Source: Owenia fusiformis (lineage: Eukaryota > Annelida > Polychaeta > Sabellida > Oweniidae). From it: DNA of 64,000 nucleotides. The stretch covers positions 28,212,005 through 28,276,004 of the forward strand of contig CAIIXF020000008.1 in the NCBI GenBank assembly GCA_903813345.2, read 5' to 3'. The stretch's first letter is position 1. Each line of letters opens with the position of its first letter. Under the pieces are notes generated by a model. It was given only the letters and a program-made list of their open reading frames with translations. It made no database searches and had not been told where the DNA came from. Positions 23,901 to 33,660 of this stretch are shown in pieces. The position numbers were made by a program, and so were the translations under genes.

Positions 23901-26900
23901 GCGATGAGTCATTATTCTGGAAGGTTCCAGAAGTTTGACAGAAAAATCTATTTAATGTATCTTAAGAATATAAATAATCTTTCAACTTTCTAATCTGGAA
24001 TGGTCAATAACAACAAGAACTACATTAATTCACGACATCAGTTTCTAAGAATGTCACGACATCAGATGTTGATAAGAAGTTGATATTGATGCCACTTGAC
24101 AATATATATTGAGTGAAATATTCAAATCTTTATCATTTCAATCCTCATACTTGATATATACACATCAACTAAAAACCATGAAACTAGTACCATATGTAGA
24201 CAACCCAGAACATTGGTTGAAACTTATTCGAGCTGGGAGACAGAATAGATTGAAAGTATCTCAAACAGGAAGAGGGTGGATAGGCATAGATGACATTAAA
24301 GAAGATACTAAACCGGTACAAATCATTTCACCCATGACTGCAGTTGTCGACAGAGCAAAGGCACAATTGAAACGTCAACATGAAGATATGAAATATGAAG
24401 AGTATAGACCATCTAAAGAGAAACAACAAAACTCTGTAAATATAAAGAAGAAACATCCATTTAAACAGAAAAAACAAAACACTTCGAATACAAGAAAGAA
24501 ACGGACATTCTTATACAAACCACCTGGTATCCCGGCAAGGATGGACGATTAAAGTTATTTGTATATAATACTGAACGATATGAATAAAAATAAATAACTA
24601 AAGTTTCAAATGTTGTTTGCTATTTACAGTCATTTACAAATGGTTTGAATATGTATGAACATTAGTTAGCATTACCTCATTAGCATCTGTTAGCATTATC
24701 ATTAGCATATGTTAGCATTATCATTAGCATCTGTTAGCATTACCATTAGCATCTGTTAGCATCATCATTAGCATATGTTAGCATCTGTTAGCATTAGCAT
24801 TAGTATCTGTTAGCATTAGCATTAGCATCTGTTAGCATCATCATTAGCATATGTTAGCATCTGTTAGCATTAGCATTAGCATCTGTTAGCATTACCATTA
24901 GCATCTGTTAGCATTACCATTAGCATCTGTTAGCATTACCATTAGCATCTGTTAGCATCATCATTAGCATATGTTAGCATCTGTTAGCATTAGCATTAGC
25001 ATTAGCATCTGTTAGCATTAGCATTAGCATCTGTTAGCATTACCATTAGCATCTATTAGCATCATCATTAGCATATGTTAGTATCTGTTAGCATTACTTA
25101 GCATTACCATAAGCATCTATTAGCATTAGCATCTGTTAGCATTAGCATTAGTATCTGTTAGCATCATCATTAGCATATGTTAGTATCTGTTAGCATTACT
25201 TAGCATTACCATTAGCATCTATTAGCATTAGCATCTGTTAGCATTAGCATTAGTATCTGTTAGCATTAGCATTAGCATCTGTTAGCATTACCATTAGCAT
25301 CTATTAGCATTAACATCTGTTAGCACGTGTTAGCATAGCATCTGTTAGCATTAGCATTAGCATCTGTTAGCATTACTTAGCATTACCATTAGCATCTATT
25401 AGCATTAGCATCTGTTAGCATACATTTAAATTAGCATTATTGAACATGCCTTTGAACACATATACATAACAGAACGAAATTATGAATTGCATCCATTTTG
25501 TTATCAGTCTTTAAGGCAGTAACATGTATTACTGTCATTGTGGTAAAGAATTTAGACATGCTTCAAGTTTAGCGAGACACAAAGGCATGCACTCTGCACT
25601 AGGTAAAGAAGACATACATGTAGGTATGGACAAAGTGTTGCATCACCCCTTTACCATGTTGGTCACTGGTCCCACAGGCTGTGGGAAAACTACCTTTGTC
25701 AAGCAACTTTTGGAAAATGTAGAGCAATGCATCCAACCCCCTCCACAGCGTATTATCTGGTGTTTTGGACAATGGCAACCACTTTACATAGAGATTAAGA
25801 ACATACATCCTGGACTAGAATTCATGATGGGAATTCCAGATGAATTAAACAGTCCAGATTTCTTAAATCCTAGAGTGCGTAATTTAATGATTGTTGATGA
25901 CTTGATGTCAGATGCTACCAAAGACAGGAAGATCTCTGATTTGTTTACTAAAGGGAGTCATCACAGAAACCTGAGTGTAATCTGTTTACTGCAGAATATC
26001 TTCCATCATGGAAGGGAGAATCGAACCATCAGCTTGAATACACATTACATTGTATTGTACAAGAATCCAAGAGATCAAAACCAAGTAAGAGTACTTTCTC
26101 AGCAGATGTATCCTGGGAACAGTCACAAACTCTTAGATGCTTATAATGCAGCTACTCTAAAACCATATGGGCATTTACTGATTGATCTAAAGCAAGAAAC
26201 CCCAGAGCATTTAAGACTGTGTTATGATAAGACTCATCAAACAATGAATGAGCATGATAGTAGTCATCTAAAGGGAGAACCATTTACTAAGACAGTACAA
26301 TCCAATGACATAGCACTACCATATGATTTGAATTCTAATGAAAACCCATTTAAAGAGATGTCACAGTATGATACTTCAATAATGAAACCTCCATATCAGT
26401 TCACTGCGAGTATAAAAGATACTATCCCCAGCAACGTTATACATTCTGACAACAAAAATTACAACATGAAAGAAATATGTCATTGTGACTATTGTGGCGT
26501 CATGTTAATATCAAGAATGGATCTACAGAATCATATCCAAAACTGTCCATTGAATGAGGATATAGACGACCCTCCAATGAAGAAGCTATGCACTGAAGGG
26601 TTTCAGGAAAACCCTGTGTATATACGGCTAAAGGATAAAGCTATTAAGAAATTTAAAGATCAAATTGAAGAACAAGAGGCAAAATATATAGACAAACAGA
26701 AGGGGAATTCTGAGTATGATAGAAGATATATGGCGAATCAAAAATTCCTACCCAAAATAAGAGAAACGTTTAAGACATACTACAAATATTTAGTTGAAGA
26801 TTTACTAGATTTACAATGTAGTCCAACACATAAAGAAATCATGGTAGACATCCAGCAATTAATGAGTACAGGCATACCGTTTGAAGATGCTTTTAAGAAG

Positions 26901-29900
26901 ACCATGTTACACCACAACTATATGACAGAAGACATTATTAATGTAGGACTTTATGATGATGCAAATGTTTCAGATGAATCGTATACTGACTCTAGTGACA
27001 ATGACAAAGCTAGTGAATCTAGTGATAATGAATCTGATGAAACCAATGATTCTGCTAGTGATAATAAGGATTAATTAGATTATGTGGTACTTTTGTTTGT
27101 AAAATAAATGCAAATAAATTAAACAATATTGTACATTAATTTTTTCTCAGTTATTTGATGTAGTAATTTGATGTAGTGATTTTTAAGATAACAATGATGT
27201 CATGCGCATCTTATCTCTCACCCATTTAAGATAACAATGATGTCATGCGCATCTTATCTCTCACCCATTTAAGATAACAATGATGTCATGCGCATCTTAT
27301 CTAACATTTTTACACATTTAAGATGAAAGCCCCATCCAATTAAGTTATCTCCTAATCCCCATTCAATTAATTTATCTCCTGCTCATCAATATCTCCTGCT
27401 CATCTTTATCTCTCAGAGATTTTGAAAGCCCCGGGCCCGTGGCGGCCCGTGGCGGCCCGTGGCGGCCCAGTATTAGTATTTTTCTATCTACTGTCTAATT
27501 TTGAAGATATCAATTTTCGATTACCAAAATCATGCTGAAAACAATGGACAGCATGAGTTTTCCCTATGGGAAAATAACATGGGAAATGTGGTTTTTAACT
27601 GTTACCGCATTTCAATACCCATCGGCCAGGCCTGTCAACTGTCCCGCAATTTGCGTATTTGTCACGCATTTGCTGAAGAATTTGAAGTCACGCCAGTTTT
27701 TTTGCGTGACAGAAAATGTCACGCAAATACGCATTTTACTTGGTAATAGTGGAAAAAGTGCTGACATAATAGATGTCACCCTTGTTTGTCTTTGATTCTC
27801 TAGGGCCAGACCTCCACTCACTCCAACAGAAACTTGCAACAGTCACTTAATTTCATCATTTATCAAAGAGTGTTGGCTGAATCTGTCTGAAACTTGAATG
27901 GCATACTATTGGATGACCCTGTCAATGCACATATTGTGATTAACCATGAAAATATTGGTTGTCATACGAATAAACCAAGGTTTTAATGAATTTCAGCATT
28001 GCACCAGTGGAGATTTGGCCCAAGTTTTTTAAAAATGTCATGAAAAATGATTTAAATGACATAACTGTTTAAATAAAAGCTATATTTTGAGAAAATTTGT
28101 CACTGAATCCAAATATGCTATCAAAAATAAGAAAAGTAATTCATTAGAGGAAAAAAGTGCAAATCTCTTATAATCTGATGTAAAAACGAGAATTAGCGAG
28201 ATTTCAAAGCTATTTAGAAACTGTTGTCAAGTAAAAATATTTCTGTAGAAAAACTAAAAAAGTTCGCCGATACAACAAAAATACGAACGCCGAAAAAAAA
28301 CGTACGCATTCCGTCCGGACTTGTCACGCATTCCGTCCGAAATACAGACTCCAATTCTTGAATGATGCAATATTGTTAGGCGCACAGTTTGTGATCGAAA
28401 CAAACTTTGATTGACATGGGCACCGTGGATCAAGAGATTTTTCTCGAAACATTGCTTGGCAGTAGGACAGACATGCTACATGTAATCAACCGTGTTCAAG
28501 TTACTTGGGAACAATTTATCTTATTGTGTTCTGTTAAAATAGATCGCATGTTAGATATGTTAATAGAATTTATAGAATGAAAACGTTTATATTAAAGTAA
28601 TTCAAAAAGTGCAATTATAAATAATTTCTCTTGAAAGCCCGTGGTATTTTAAATATTCAACTTATATGATCGTGAGTTTGTATATTAAAATGTTTGTAAT
28701 CTTGATTTATGGAGGAAATAAATAAAACACATACATACATACATATTACTCGAGTCTCTAGCTTACAGCTACAGTAGTTGTAACTTCATTGATTTCGTAT
28801 GTAATCTATAAAAAGCGTCACACGCACCTAGAACTCCTATTTAATGATTCTTATAAATATTTACAAGAATATTAATCATGTTTAAGTTGAAGCGTTGCAT
28901 GTCTGGATCAAGATATTTCAAAATTTATTTTCCGGAAAACCCGATCAAACTCAACAGATCCGCCATTTATACAGCTCACTCAGCAGAAAAATGGAGGCCA
29001 TTTTGAAATGAAATTCCACCTAGCATAATTAAAATATATATAACAATCGATTGGAGCGGGGATATAACCTGATATTCTGCAAATGTGTACATAAATGTGT
29101 GTTTCATATAATTGCGCCATAACAACTGTACGTGTGTCACCATGATTTACAAATATTAAATATCAGGGCGGATGTAAACAATCACTCAAAGCCGGAATAT
29201 AGAATAGAGAAGGCTTTGGAACTAAGTAACATACATACATGTACAGGGTGGTCCAAAAAAATGGGACAGTCATATTTCAAAAATAAATATTGATTTTCTT
29301 GAAGAAAACATGTCATATTATATACCAATAGATAAGGAATTTACTTATCTTTAGTTTGGTATTTGGTATATCATAAGTTCAAATTTATCATAATGTCTGT
29401 CAACCAGCGTCCATAATATAAATGATGTCATTTTCGTTTCAAAACGCGTTTTCCAAAACTTGCAAAATCCAAGTTTTATTGCCAACTTTATTTATTTATC
29501 GACTTCAGAGGTGAAATCATTGTCTCAACAGCATGTCAATGATGCTATTGACCAGTTTTAGGCCAAAATTGAGGGCTACAATAAATCAAAATGATGGACA
29601 TATTGAATATCTGTTTATGTAAATAAAGTTGACAAAAAAACTTGGTTTTTGCAAATTTTGGAAAACCCGTTTTGAAATGAAAAAGACATTTTTATTTTTA
29701 TTATAGACGCTGGTTGGCAGACATCATGATTTTGAACTTAATATGACCAAATTAAATATAAGTAAATTCCCCATCCACTGGTACATAATATGACATGTTT
29801 TCATCAAGGAAATCAATATTTATTCTTGAAACACTAGTGTCCCATTTTTGGACCACCCTGTACATACATTGCGATGTATTCCAATATGGAATTATACTAT

Positions 29901-31655
29901 CGCGGTTGTTTGAGCATTTATTTGTGGTTATTTACCATCGTAGCTTTATTAATTTGCATGCGGAATTCGAAACATTTTGAATCCAAATGATAAAAATGAT
30001 AAAATCTCTTCTCTTGAGAAGCTTTTGTGCAAAATTTTTCGAACGACCCTAATACTTGATATCTAGTTCCAATCCCTGATGATCAGGTGACCTGAGTTTA
30101 AGGTAAACGTTTATAGGTCAAGGTCATTCCAAGGTCATTATCTAGGTAATTGACGTCTTAAGACTCTTTTGGGGTGAAATGACCCTTGACAACCAATGAT
30201 TAGGTAACATGGGGCCAAGGTCATTCAAAAGTCAAAATATAGGTATTTGGCGGTTTAAGGCACTTGGGGCTGCTGAGATCCTTGCCATGAGGTTAAGATC
30301 AACGTTTATTGGTCAAGGTCAGTCCAAGAACAAAAGTCAATTTCTTAATATTTGGTGTTTTAAGATCCTTTTGGGCTGCTGTAACCTTTGAAATGGTAGG
30401 TTGAGAATTCACATAAAACAGATCACTAAGTAATCTAGCAACATAATATTATATGACATTTCGCTCACCCGATGATGTAGATAGCCACCCAATGTCGTTA
30501 TTATGTATTTTCACCTCATCATTGTCCAATGTTGCATCAACTGTAAGAGACAGAAAATAACTTTTTTGGCAGGTTGATTCACCAGGTCTCAACGTGGATA
30601 AACTTCTCATGTCTGACGGCATCAAATTACTGTAAAAATTAAATCTTTAAACATATGTACAGGGTGTTCCAAAGGTGATAGGAATGGCGCTGGTATTTTG
30701 TTAAATATCCACTTATTGTCTTCATGCTGTACTTTCAAGTATTGTAACTAAAACTGTAAGTTTCTAAAAATCATTAAACTTGGGTAGAGCTATAGTTGCT
30801 ATGGTTACATAACATCACAATACCCAGGGCAACATTCCAGGCAGAAAGTTACAGAAACGTTTAGCATTTGTATCACGTGTTATGTCTAACTTGAAATGCA
30901 ACAACAGCTAGGAACTAGATCTGTTTTACATCGTTTGAAGCAAGACTAAAATTATAGTTCTGAGGAGAATCCGAATTCTAGATGCAAGGGGACATACAAC
31001 TTAAAGGCCCACTTTGGGAATTTTCAACATTTTTGGGCAAAATAAAGACTTACATTTAAATTTCATAGTAGCCTATGTCCAATGTATTGATAAGAACCTT
31101 ATCTTTCATTTGACACCAACGCAGCTCAAATGAACCACATCAAAGCTTACAATAAATTATCAAAAAATATTTTTGATCTGTCAAGCTTTACACATCAAGT
31201 TTTTATCAATGTCATTGAAAGATGGCGAAGTTGTTTGTATTACATGATACATTCATTTTTATAGAAGTGTCGCCATCTTTTAAATCAATAGTTATTTGTT
31301 TAGCATGTACATGCATGTCTAATGATCTCTGAATTTCAAATGCCTTTTTCTATGTGAGTTATTTTTTTCTTGGTCCAATATTAAAGCAAATCAAACTTTG
31401 TGTCATATTTGAGCAAGTGTGTGAGTAACATGTTTCAATGATTTTTTTCTTCTTCTAAATTAAGTATAGTGCGCCTTTAATAATCATTTTTGAAATTGAT
31501 TTTAAACAGTCCTTACGTTCACCCATTAACTCGTCACTCCCAACAAATTCAGTAAGTACTTTGCCATATTTCTTCAGCTTCTTGATGATGCGTTGGTAGA
31601 GGTCTGCATCTTGGCGTCCACCTCTGATACTGCCGCAGAAATATATGGTAAACAT
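20772..31655 (-). CDS. DNPH1: DNPH1 copy A, complete 2'-deoxynucleoside 5'-phosphate N-hydrolase
   Basis: The CDS joins 31,655-31,517, 30,540-30,469, 22,373-22,263 and 20,962-20,772: 513 bp, 170 residues (human about 174). All junctions have AG acceptors and GT donors (GTAAGG, GTGAGC, GTATGT), and the phases agree. The enzyme cleaves the N-glycosidic bond of deoxynucleoside monophosphates; in vertebrates this includes hydroxymethyl-dUMP in the nucleotide-sanitising pathway. Predicted residues Tyr5 and Ser9 (IYFCGSIRGG), Asp62 (IHNND), Glu86 (GVGYELGR) and Ser110 (LLSAMIRGA) align with human Tyr24, Ser28, Asp80, Glu104 and Ser128, with matching 24-residue spacings. The C-terminal tail is acidic, like the family's. 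One local oddity is STSS where relatives have QQAD before VVAEVTQPS. Intron 2 (8.1 kb) holds a mini-Polinton. Confidence 0.93.
21035..21445. repeat. Short relative of the 1,050-11,880 MITE, in DNPH1 intron 3
   Basis: It begins AATAGTACCATGGATACTGG, has GGCGGCCATTTTGAA inside, and ends ACGGACAGACACACGAGTGAG then ACCCTATAG. This is the same order of motifs as the family at 1,050-1,330 and 11,640-11,880. It is non-coding. Confidence 0.55.
21755..21875. repeat. Hairpin MITE with AATAACGTCATTTC ends
   Basis: The left side AATAACGTCATTTCGAAGGG and the right side GAAATGACGTTATT are inverted. GGCAATATTGGACC inside the left arm pairs with GGTCCAATATTTC on the right. The centre is GC-rich (GGGCCGGAGGCCCAGG). 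It sits in intron 3 of DNPH1 copy A. Confidence 0.6.
22263..22373 (-). CDS. DNPH1: DNPH1 copy A, exon 3
   Basis: Encodes AVVAEVTQPSLGVGYELGRA through LCLYRPQPDK, the best conserved part of the family, including catalytic Glu86 in YELG. It is bounded by an ATTCCAG acceptor and a GTATGT donor and is 111 bp long, with phase 1 at both ends. Confidence 0.93.
22411..22530. repeat. Hairpin element with GTTATGTGCTGGGAGGTTTT ends
   Basis: A 120-bp inverted repeat: GGTTATGTGCTGGGAGG on the left pairs with CCGACCGTACATAAC on the right, and the inner arms GGATACAGGGTTTAT and ATAAACTCTGTATCC also pair. A second member with the same ends lies at 53,029-53,161 in a PGGHG intron. Confidence 0.65.
24178..24552 (+). 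CDS. Small basic protein of the mini-Polinton
   Basis: A 124-residue open frame from ATG 24,178. It starts MKLVPYVDNPEHWLKLIRAG, has a GRGWIGIDDI segment and ends in a Lys/Arg-rich tail (KKKHPFKQKKQ, RKKR). Short, very basic proteins of this kind in adenovirus-like and Polinton-like elements are thought to be DNA-condensing or minor virion components. Assigning it to that role is inference from size, charge and neighbour. An in-frame upstream reading to 24,109 lacks an ATG. Confidence 0.5.
   Translation: MKLVPYVDNPEHWLKLIRAGRQNRLKVSQTGRGWIGIDDIKEDTKPVQIISPMTAVVDRAKAQLKRQHEDMKYEEYRPSKEKQQNSVNIKKKHPFKQKKQNTSNTRKKRTFLYKPPGIPARMDD
24666..25425 (+). repeat. TTAGCATT minisatellite inside the mini-Polinton
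   Basis: About 760 bp of units built from GTTAGCATTACC and ATTAGCATCT blocks, 18-24 bp long with many indel and substitution variants. It separates the two element genes and has no reading frame of its own. An AT-rich non-coding linker follows to 25,523. Confidence 0.85.
25524..27074 (+). CDS. Packaging ATPase (FtsK/HerA-like, A32 type) with zinc-finger N-terminus
   Basis: A 516-residue intact frame. Residues 3-23 form a C2H2-like finger (C4, C6, H19, H23). Walker A is GPTGCGKT at 49-56 and Walker B is LMIVDDLM at 120-127, followed by the LSVICLLQN sensor segment near 150-158. This order is typical of Polinton/adenovirus-like genome-packaging ATPases. A second Cys/His cluster with HCDYCG and NHIQNC lies near 318-340. 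The last 35 residues are Asp/Ser-rich. A nucleic-acid packaging role is established for the family. Here it is carried by an element without visible capsid genes. Confidence 0.85.
   Translation: MYYCHCGKEFRHASSLARHKGMHSALGKEDIHVGMDKVLHHPFTMLVTGPTGCGKTTFVKQLLENVEQCIQPPPQRIIWCFGQWQPLYIEIKNIHPGLEFMMGIPDELNSPDFLNPRVRNLMIVDDLMSDATKDRKISDLFTKGSHHRNLSVICLLQNIFHHGRENRTISLNTHYIVLYKNPRDQNQVRVLSQQMYPGNSHKLLDAYNAATLKPYGHLLIDLKQETPEHLRLCYDKTHQTMNEHDSSHLKGEPFTKTVQSNDIALPYDLNSNENPFKEMSQYDTSIMKPPYQFTASIKDTIPSNVIHSDNKNYNMKEICHCDYCGVMLISRMDLQNHIQNCPLNEDIDDPPMKKLCTEGFQENPVYIRLKDKAIKKFKDQIEEQEAKYIDKQKGNSEYDRRYMANQKFLPKIRETFKTYYKYLVEDLLDLQCSPTHKEIMVDIQQLMSTGIPFEDAFKKTMLHHNYMTEDIINVGLYDDANVSDESYTDSSDNDKASESSDNESDETNDSASDNKD
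27624..28345. mobile_element. CTGTCAA-type non-autonomous element, one end recognisable
   Basis: It starts CAGGCCTGTCAACTGTCCCG and continues with the TGCGTATTTGTCACGC block. Reversed, it matches the right half of the element at 40,436-40,901. Homology resumes at 28,229-28,345 (ATTTCTGTAGAAAAA, CGTACGCATTCCGTCCG) after about 480 bp absent from the 40-kb copy. No matching far terminus was found. Confidence 0.55.
28745..29240. repeat. Dispersed repeat family R, copy 2
   Basis: Matches 14,490-14,960 in order: ACTCGAGTCTCTAGCTTACA, AACTTCATTGATTTCGTATG, AAGCGTTGC, then AAGCCGGAATATAGA. It lies in intron 2 of DNPH1 copy A, to the right of the mini-Polinton. Confidence 0.6.
29244..29860. mobile_element. 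Long-TIR foldback element with CAGGGTGGTCC ends and TA flanks
   Basis: The left end CAGGGTGGTCCAAAAAAATG and the right end TTTTTGGACCACCCTG are inverted, and TA flanks both sides. The arms run about 220 bp inward, with blocks AATATGACATG, AGTAAATTCC and GCGTTTTCCAAAACTTGCAA versus its complement. No transposase is present. A Tc1/mariner-like origin fits the TA flanks. Confidence 0.7.
30060..30400. repeat. AGGTCA-rich minisatellite, second locus
   Basis: Units of the 7,440-8,600 family in reverse orientation (CAAGGTCATTCCAAGGTCA, TAGGTATTTGGCG, GGGGCTGCTG). It ends about 65 bp from DNPH1 exon 2, within intron 2. Confidence 0.65.
30469..30540 (-). CDS. DNPH1: DNPH1 copy A, exon 2 (72 bp, too short for ORF calling)
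   Basis: Encodes residues 47-70, LDATLDNDEVKIHNNDIGWL then STSS. The Asp of IHNND is the catalytic Asp (human Asp80 in IHEQD). The acceptor CTCTTACAG precedes it and the donor GTGAGC follows it. It is a symmetric phase-1 exon, so skipping would keep the frame but remove the catalytic Asp. Confidence 0.85.
30658..30780. repeat. End of a CAGGGTGTTCC transposon family
   Basis: TACAGGGTGTTCCAAAGGTG followed by GCTGGTATTTTGTTAAATAT. The inverse of the same end occurs at 59,160-59,213 (ATTTAACAAATACCAGC, TTTTGGAACACCCTGG). Only one terminus was found at each locus. Confidence 0.5.
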
Positions 31656-31662
31656 ATTGTAC
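31517..31662 (-). CDS. DNPH1: DNPH1 copy A, exon 1
   Basis: Starts MFTIYFCGSIRGGRQDAD and ends after GGTGAAC, one base into codon 47. The ATG is at 31,655-31,653, with 7 nt of 5'UTR after a TTTTAAG acceptor. It contains the glycine-rich phosphate/substrate loop and the LYQRIIKKLKKYG helix. The homologous exon of copy B has the same boundaries. Confidence 0.92.
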
Positions 31663-32200
31663 CTTAAAATGAATTAATTTTTCATTATATCTATTGTTAG
31701 AAAATCTCGAAACCCTGCTCAAGTTTATCTATATAAAGTTGGGAAAGATCTGCATGTTTAGATAATGCACTGTGGTGAAATTGATGTTAGACTGTGGACA
31801 TGTCCATCTCAACAAACCAGTATACTTCACTTTATTTTCAACTTAGTCAAGATATTCACATTTAAATTCATTTAAATCCATGCACGTTTACAGGGTGGCC
31901 ACAATTTCAAATCAGTATTCCCCAACTATTTTCTGCTTTTCCATGATTCAAACGTGAAATTCCAAGATCAAAAGCTATGATTCTTAGTTACAAATAAAAA
32001 TAGTACCGCGGGTACTGAGCTCACATGGTGCAAGACAAAAAAGCAAAAAATGGGGGCTATTATGAATTTTTCGTTACAACATTATTCCATAAAAGAGCTG
32101 ATTACAGTGACGTTGGTTTTCACAATGCAGGACAAGTGAAATTATTTATAAAGCAACTAAATGGTTCGAAAAGGGAATTGTGAATATTTTGAAATTAGTC

Positions 32201-32721
32201 GAGCTTTTGAATCAGGAGTCATAGGGGAGTTTTCCCTATTGATGTTGAACAAGAATATAATATTTATAAAACGGGGAATCATATCGACAGAGGCTTTAAT
32301 ACTAAAGCTACTAAAATAGTATGCGAGCTTTTGAATCAGGAGTCATAGGGGAGTTTTCCCTATTGATGTTGAACAAGAATATAATATTTATAAAACGGGG
32401 AATCATATCGACAGAGGCTTTAAAACTAAAGCTACTAAAATAGTATGCGAGCTTTTGAATCAGGAGTCATAGGGGAGTTTTCCCTATTGATGTTGAACAA
32501 GAATATAATATTTATAAAACGGGGAATCATATCGACAGAGGCTTTAAAACTAAAGCTACTAAAATAGTATGCGAGCTTTTGAATCAGGAGTCATAGGGGA
32601 GTTTTCCCTATTGATGTTGAACAAGAATATAATATTTATAAAACGCGGAATCATATCGACAGAGGCTTTAAAACTAAAGCTACTAAAATAGTATGCGAGC
32701 TTTTGAATCAGGAGTCATAGG
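32201..32721. repeat. 124-bp tandem array, nearly identical units
   Basis: GAGCTTTTGAATCAGGAGTC starts at 32,201, 32,325, 32,449, 32,573 and 32,697: four full units of exactly 124 bp plus a partial one. The few differences are single bases, such as AAACGCGG for AAACGGGG in the last full unit. It grew from the MITE family also seen at 1,050-11,880, whose start lies near 32,004 (GTACCGCGGGTACTGAGCTC). Confidence 0.9.
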
Positions 32722-33299
32722 GGGAAGGAAAGAAGAAAAGGAAATCACTGATGCATAATCCAACGATCAATATTTGATTTATACTTGTATTAGGAATTAG
32801 CACATTTATTTTAGAATGTTTAGTACTAAGTAAGATACAACCCAGATCTATTCTATGTTTAGTTCATAATTATTCAGACAGGGAAACATGTTTGAAGTAA
32901 TTACTGTAACCTTCTTATATAGTCTCAAACTTTTGTGGATGGTGTTAGGCGGCTAGTGTTCGGCGTCTGTAACAAATGGCAGGTGGTTACATTTTGCATG
33001 TTAATGACATGTTAAACATATTGAAAGGGGAAAACAATTTCAATTATCTTTAACTAGGAATAAGTGATTAACTCCCTTGCATTGTCTCTTTGAACGTTAT
33101 CACATTATTCAATCATGTTTTGAACCATTTTAGACATGCTGAATAAGGGTAGATATATCACTTTTTATCCATTCTTATAACATTTCATACGGTTTTGATC
33201 GCCCGTAGAATCAAAAACATAACATACGTATAATATATTTCTAAATATACAATTTTTAAACCTGTAATTTAAGAAAAATTATAAACGACCCTTCTGTCC

Positions 33300-33660
33300 T
33301 ACCCCATTTTCATTTTCAAGGACATTCCAAGGCCAAAGGTCATTATCTAGGTATTTGGTGATTTAAGGTCATTGGGGATGTGAACATCTGTGACCCATGA
33401 TTTAGTGAACTAAGGTCAAGGTCATTCCAAGGTCAAATGTCAGTATCTAGGTATTTTACTTTTTAATACCTAGGGGGCTGCTGTGACCCTTGCCAACTCA
33501 TGATAACGTGACCTGAAGTCAAGGTCAAGGTCCATGAGTCAAGGTCATCTCAAGGTCAAAGGTCAATATTTAGGTTTTTGGCGTTTCAAGGACCTTGGAG
33601 GGTGCTGTGACCCTTGGCGACCCATGATTAAGTGACCTGAGGTCAATGTCATTCCACTAA
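33300..33660. repeat. AGGTCA-rich minisatellite, third locus
   Basis: Three to four units of the same family as 7,440-8,600, in the 30-kb orientation, in the first intron of DNPH1 copy A. It includes a perfect AGGTCAAAGGTCA at 33,553-33,565. Confidence 0.7.

Larger units (their letters stand above)
23195..27475 (+). mobile_element. Compact Polinton-derived element (mini-Polinton) in DNPH1 intron 2
   Basis: About 4.2 kb bounded by inverted repeats. The clear parts are 23,313-23,455 and 27,184-27,356, almost identical over about 130 bp. They carry two (left) and three (right) copies of a 43-45 bp unit containing GATGCGCATGACATCATTG. Outer G/C-rich ends near 23,200 and 27,470 may be the true termini; no clear target duplication was found. 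Parts seen are a small basic ORF, a minisatellite and a packaging-ATPase ORF, both genes on the plus strand. No polymerase, integrase or capsid gene was recognised, so it looks non-autonomous. The nearly identical repeats and open reading frames point to a young copy. Confidence 0.75.

Noticed and set aside
24666-25425. CRISPR-like appearance of regular repeats
   Set aside because: Units are 18-24 bp, variable and contiguous with no unique spacers, in a eukaryotic genome; an ordinary minisatellite.
30469-30540. Suspected loss of a catalytic Asp in DNPH1 copy A (QQAD to STSS)
   Set aside because: Counting along the human protein places the catalytic Asp in IHEQD, not in QQAD. The corresponding IHNND Asp is present, with the expected 24-residue distance to the catalytic Glu.
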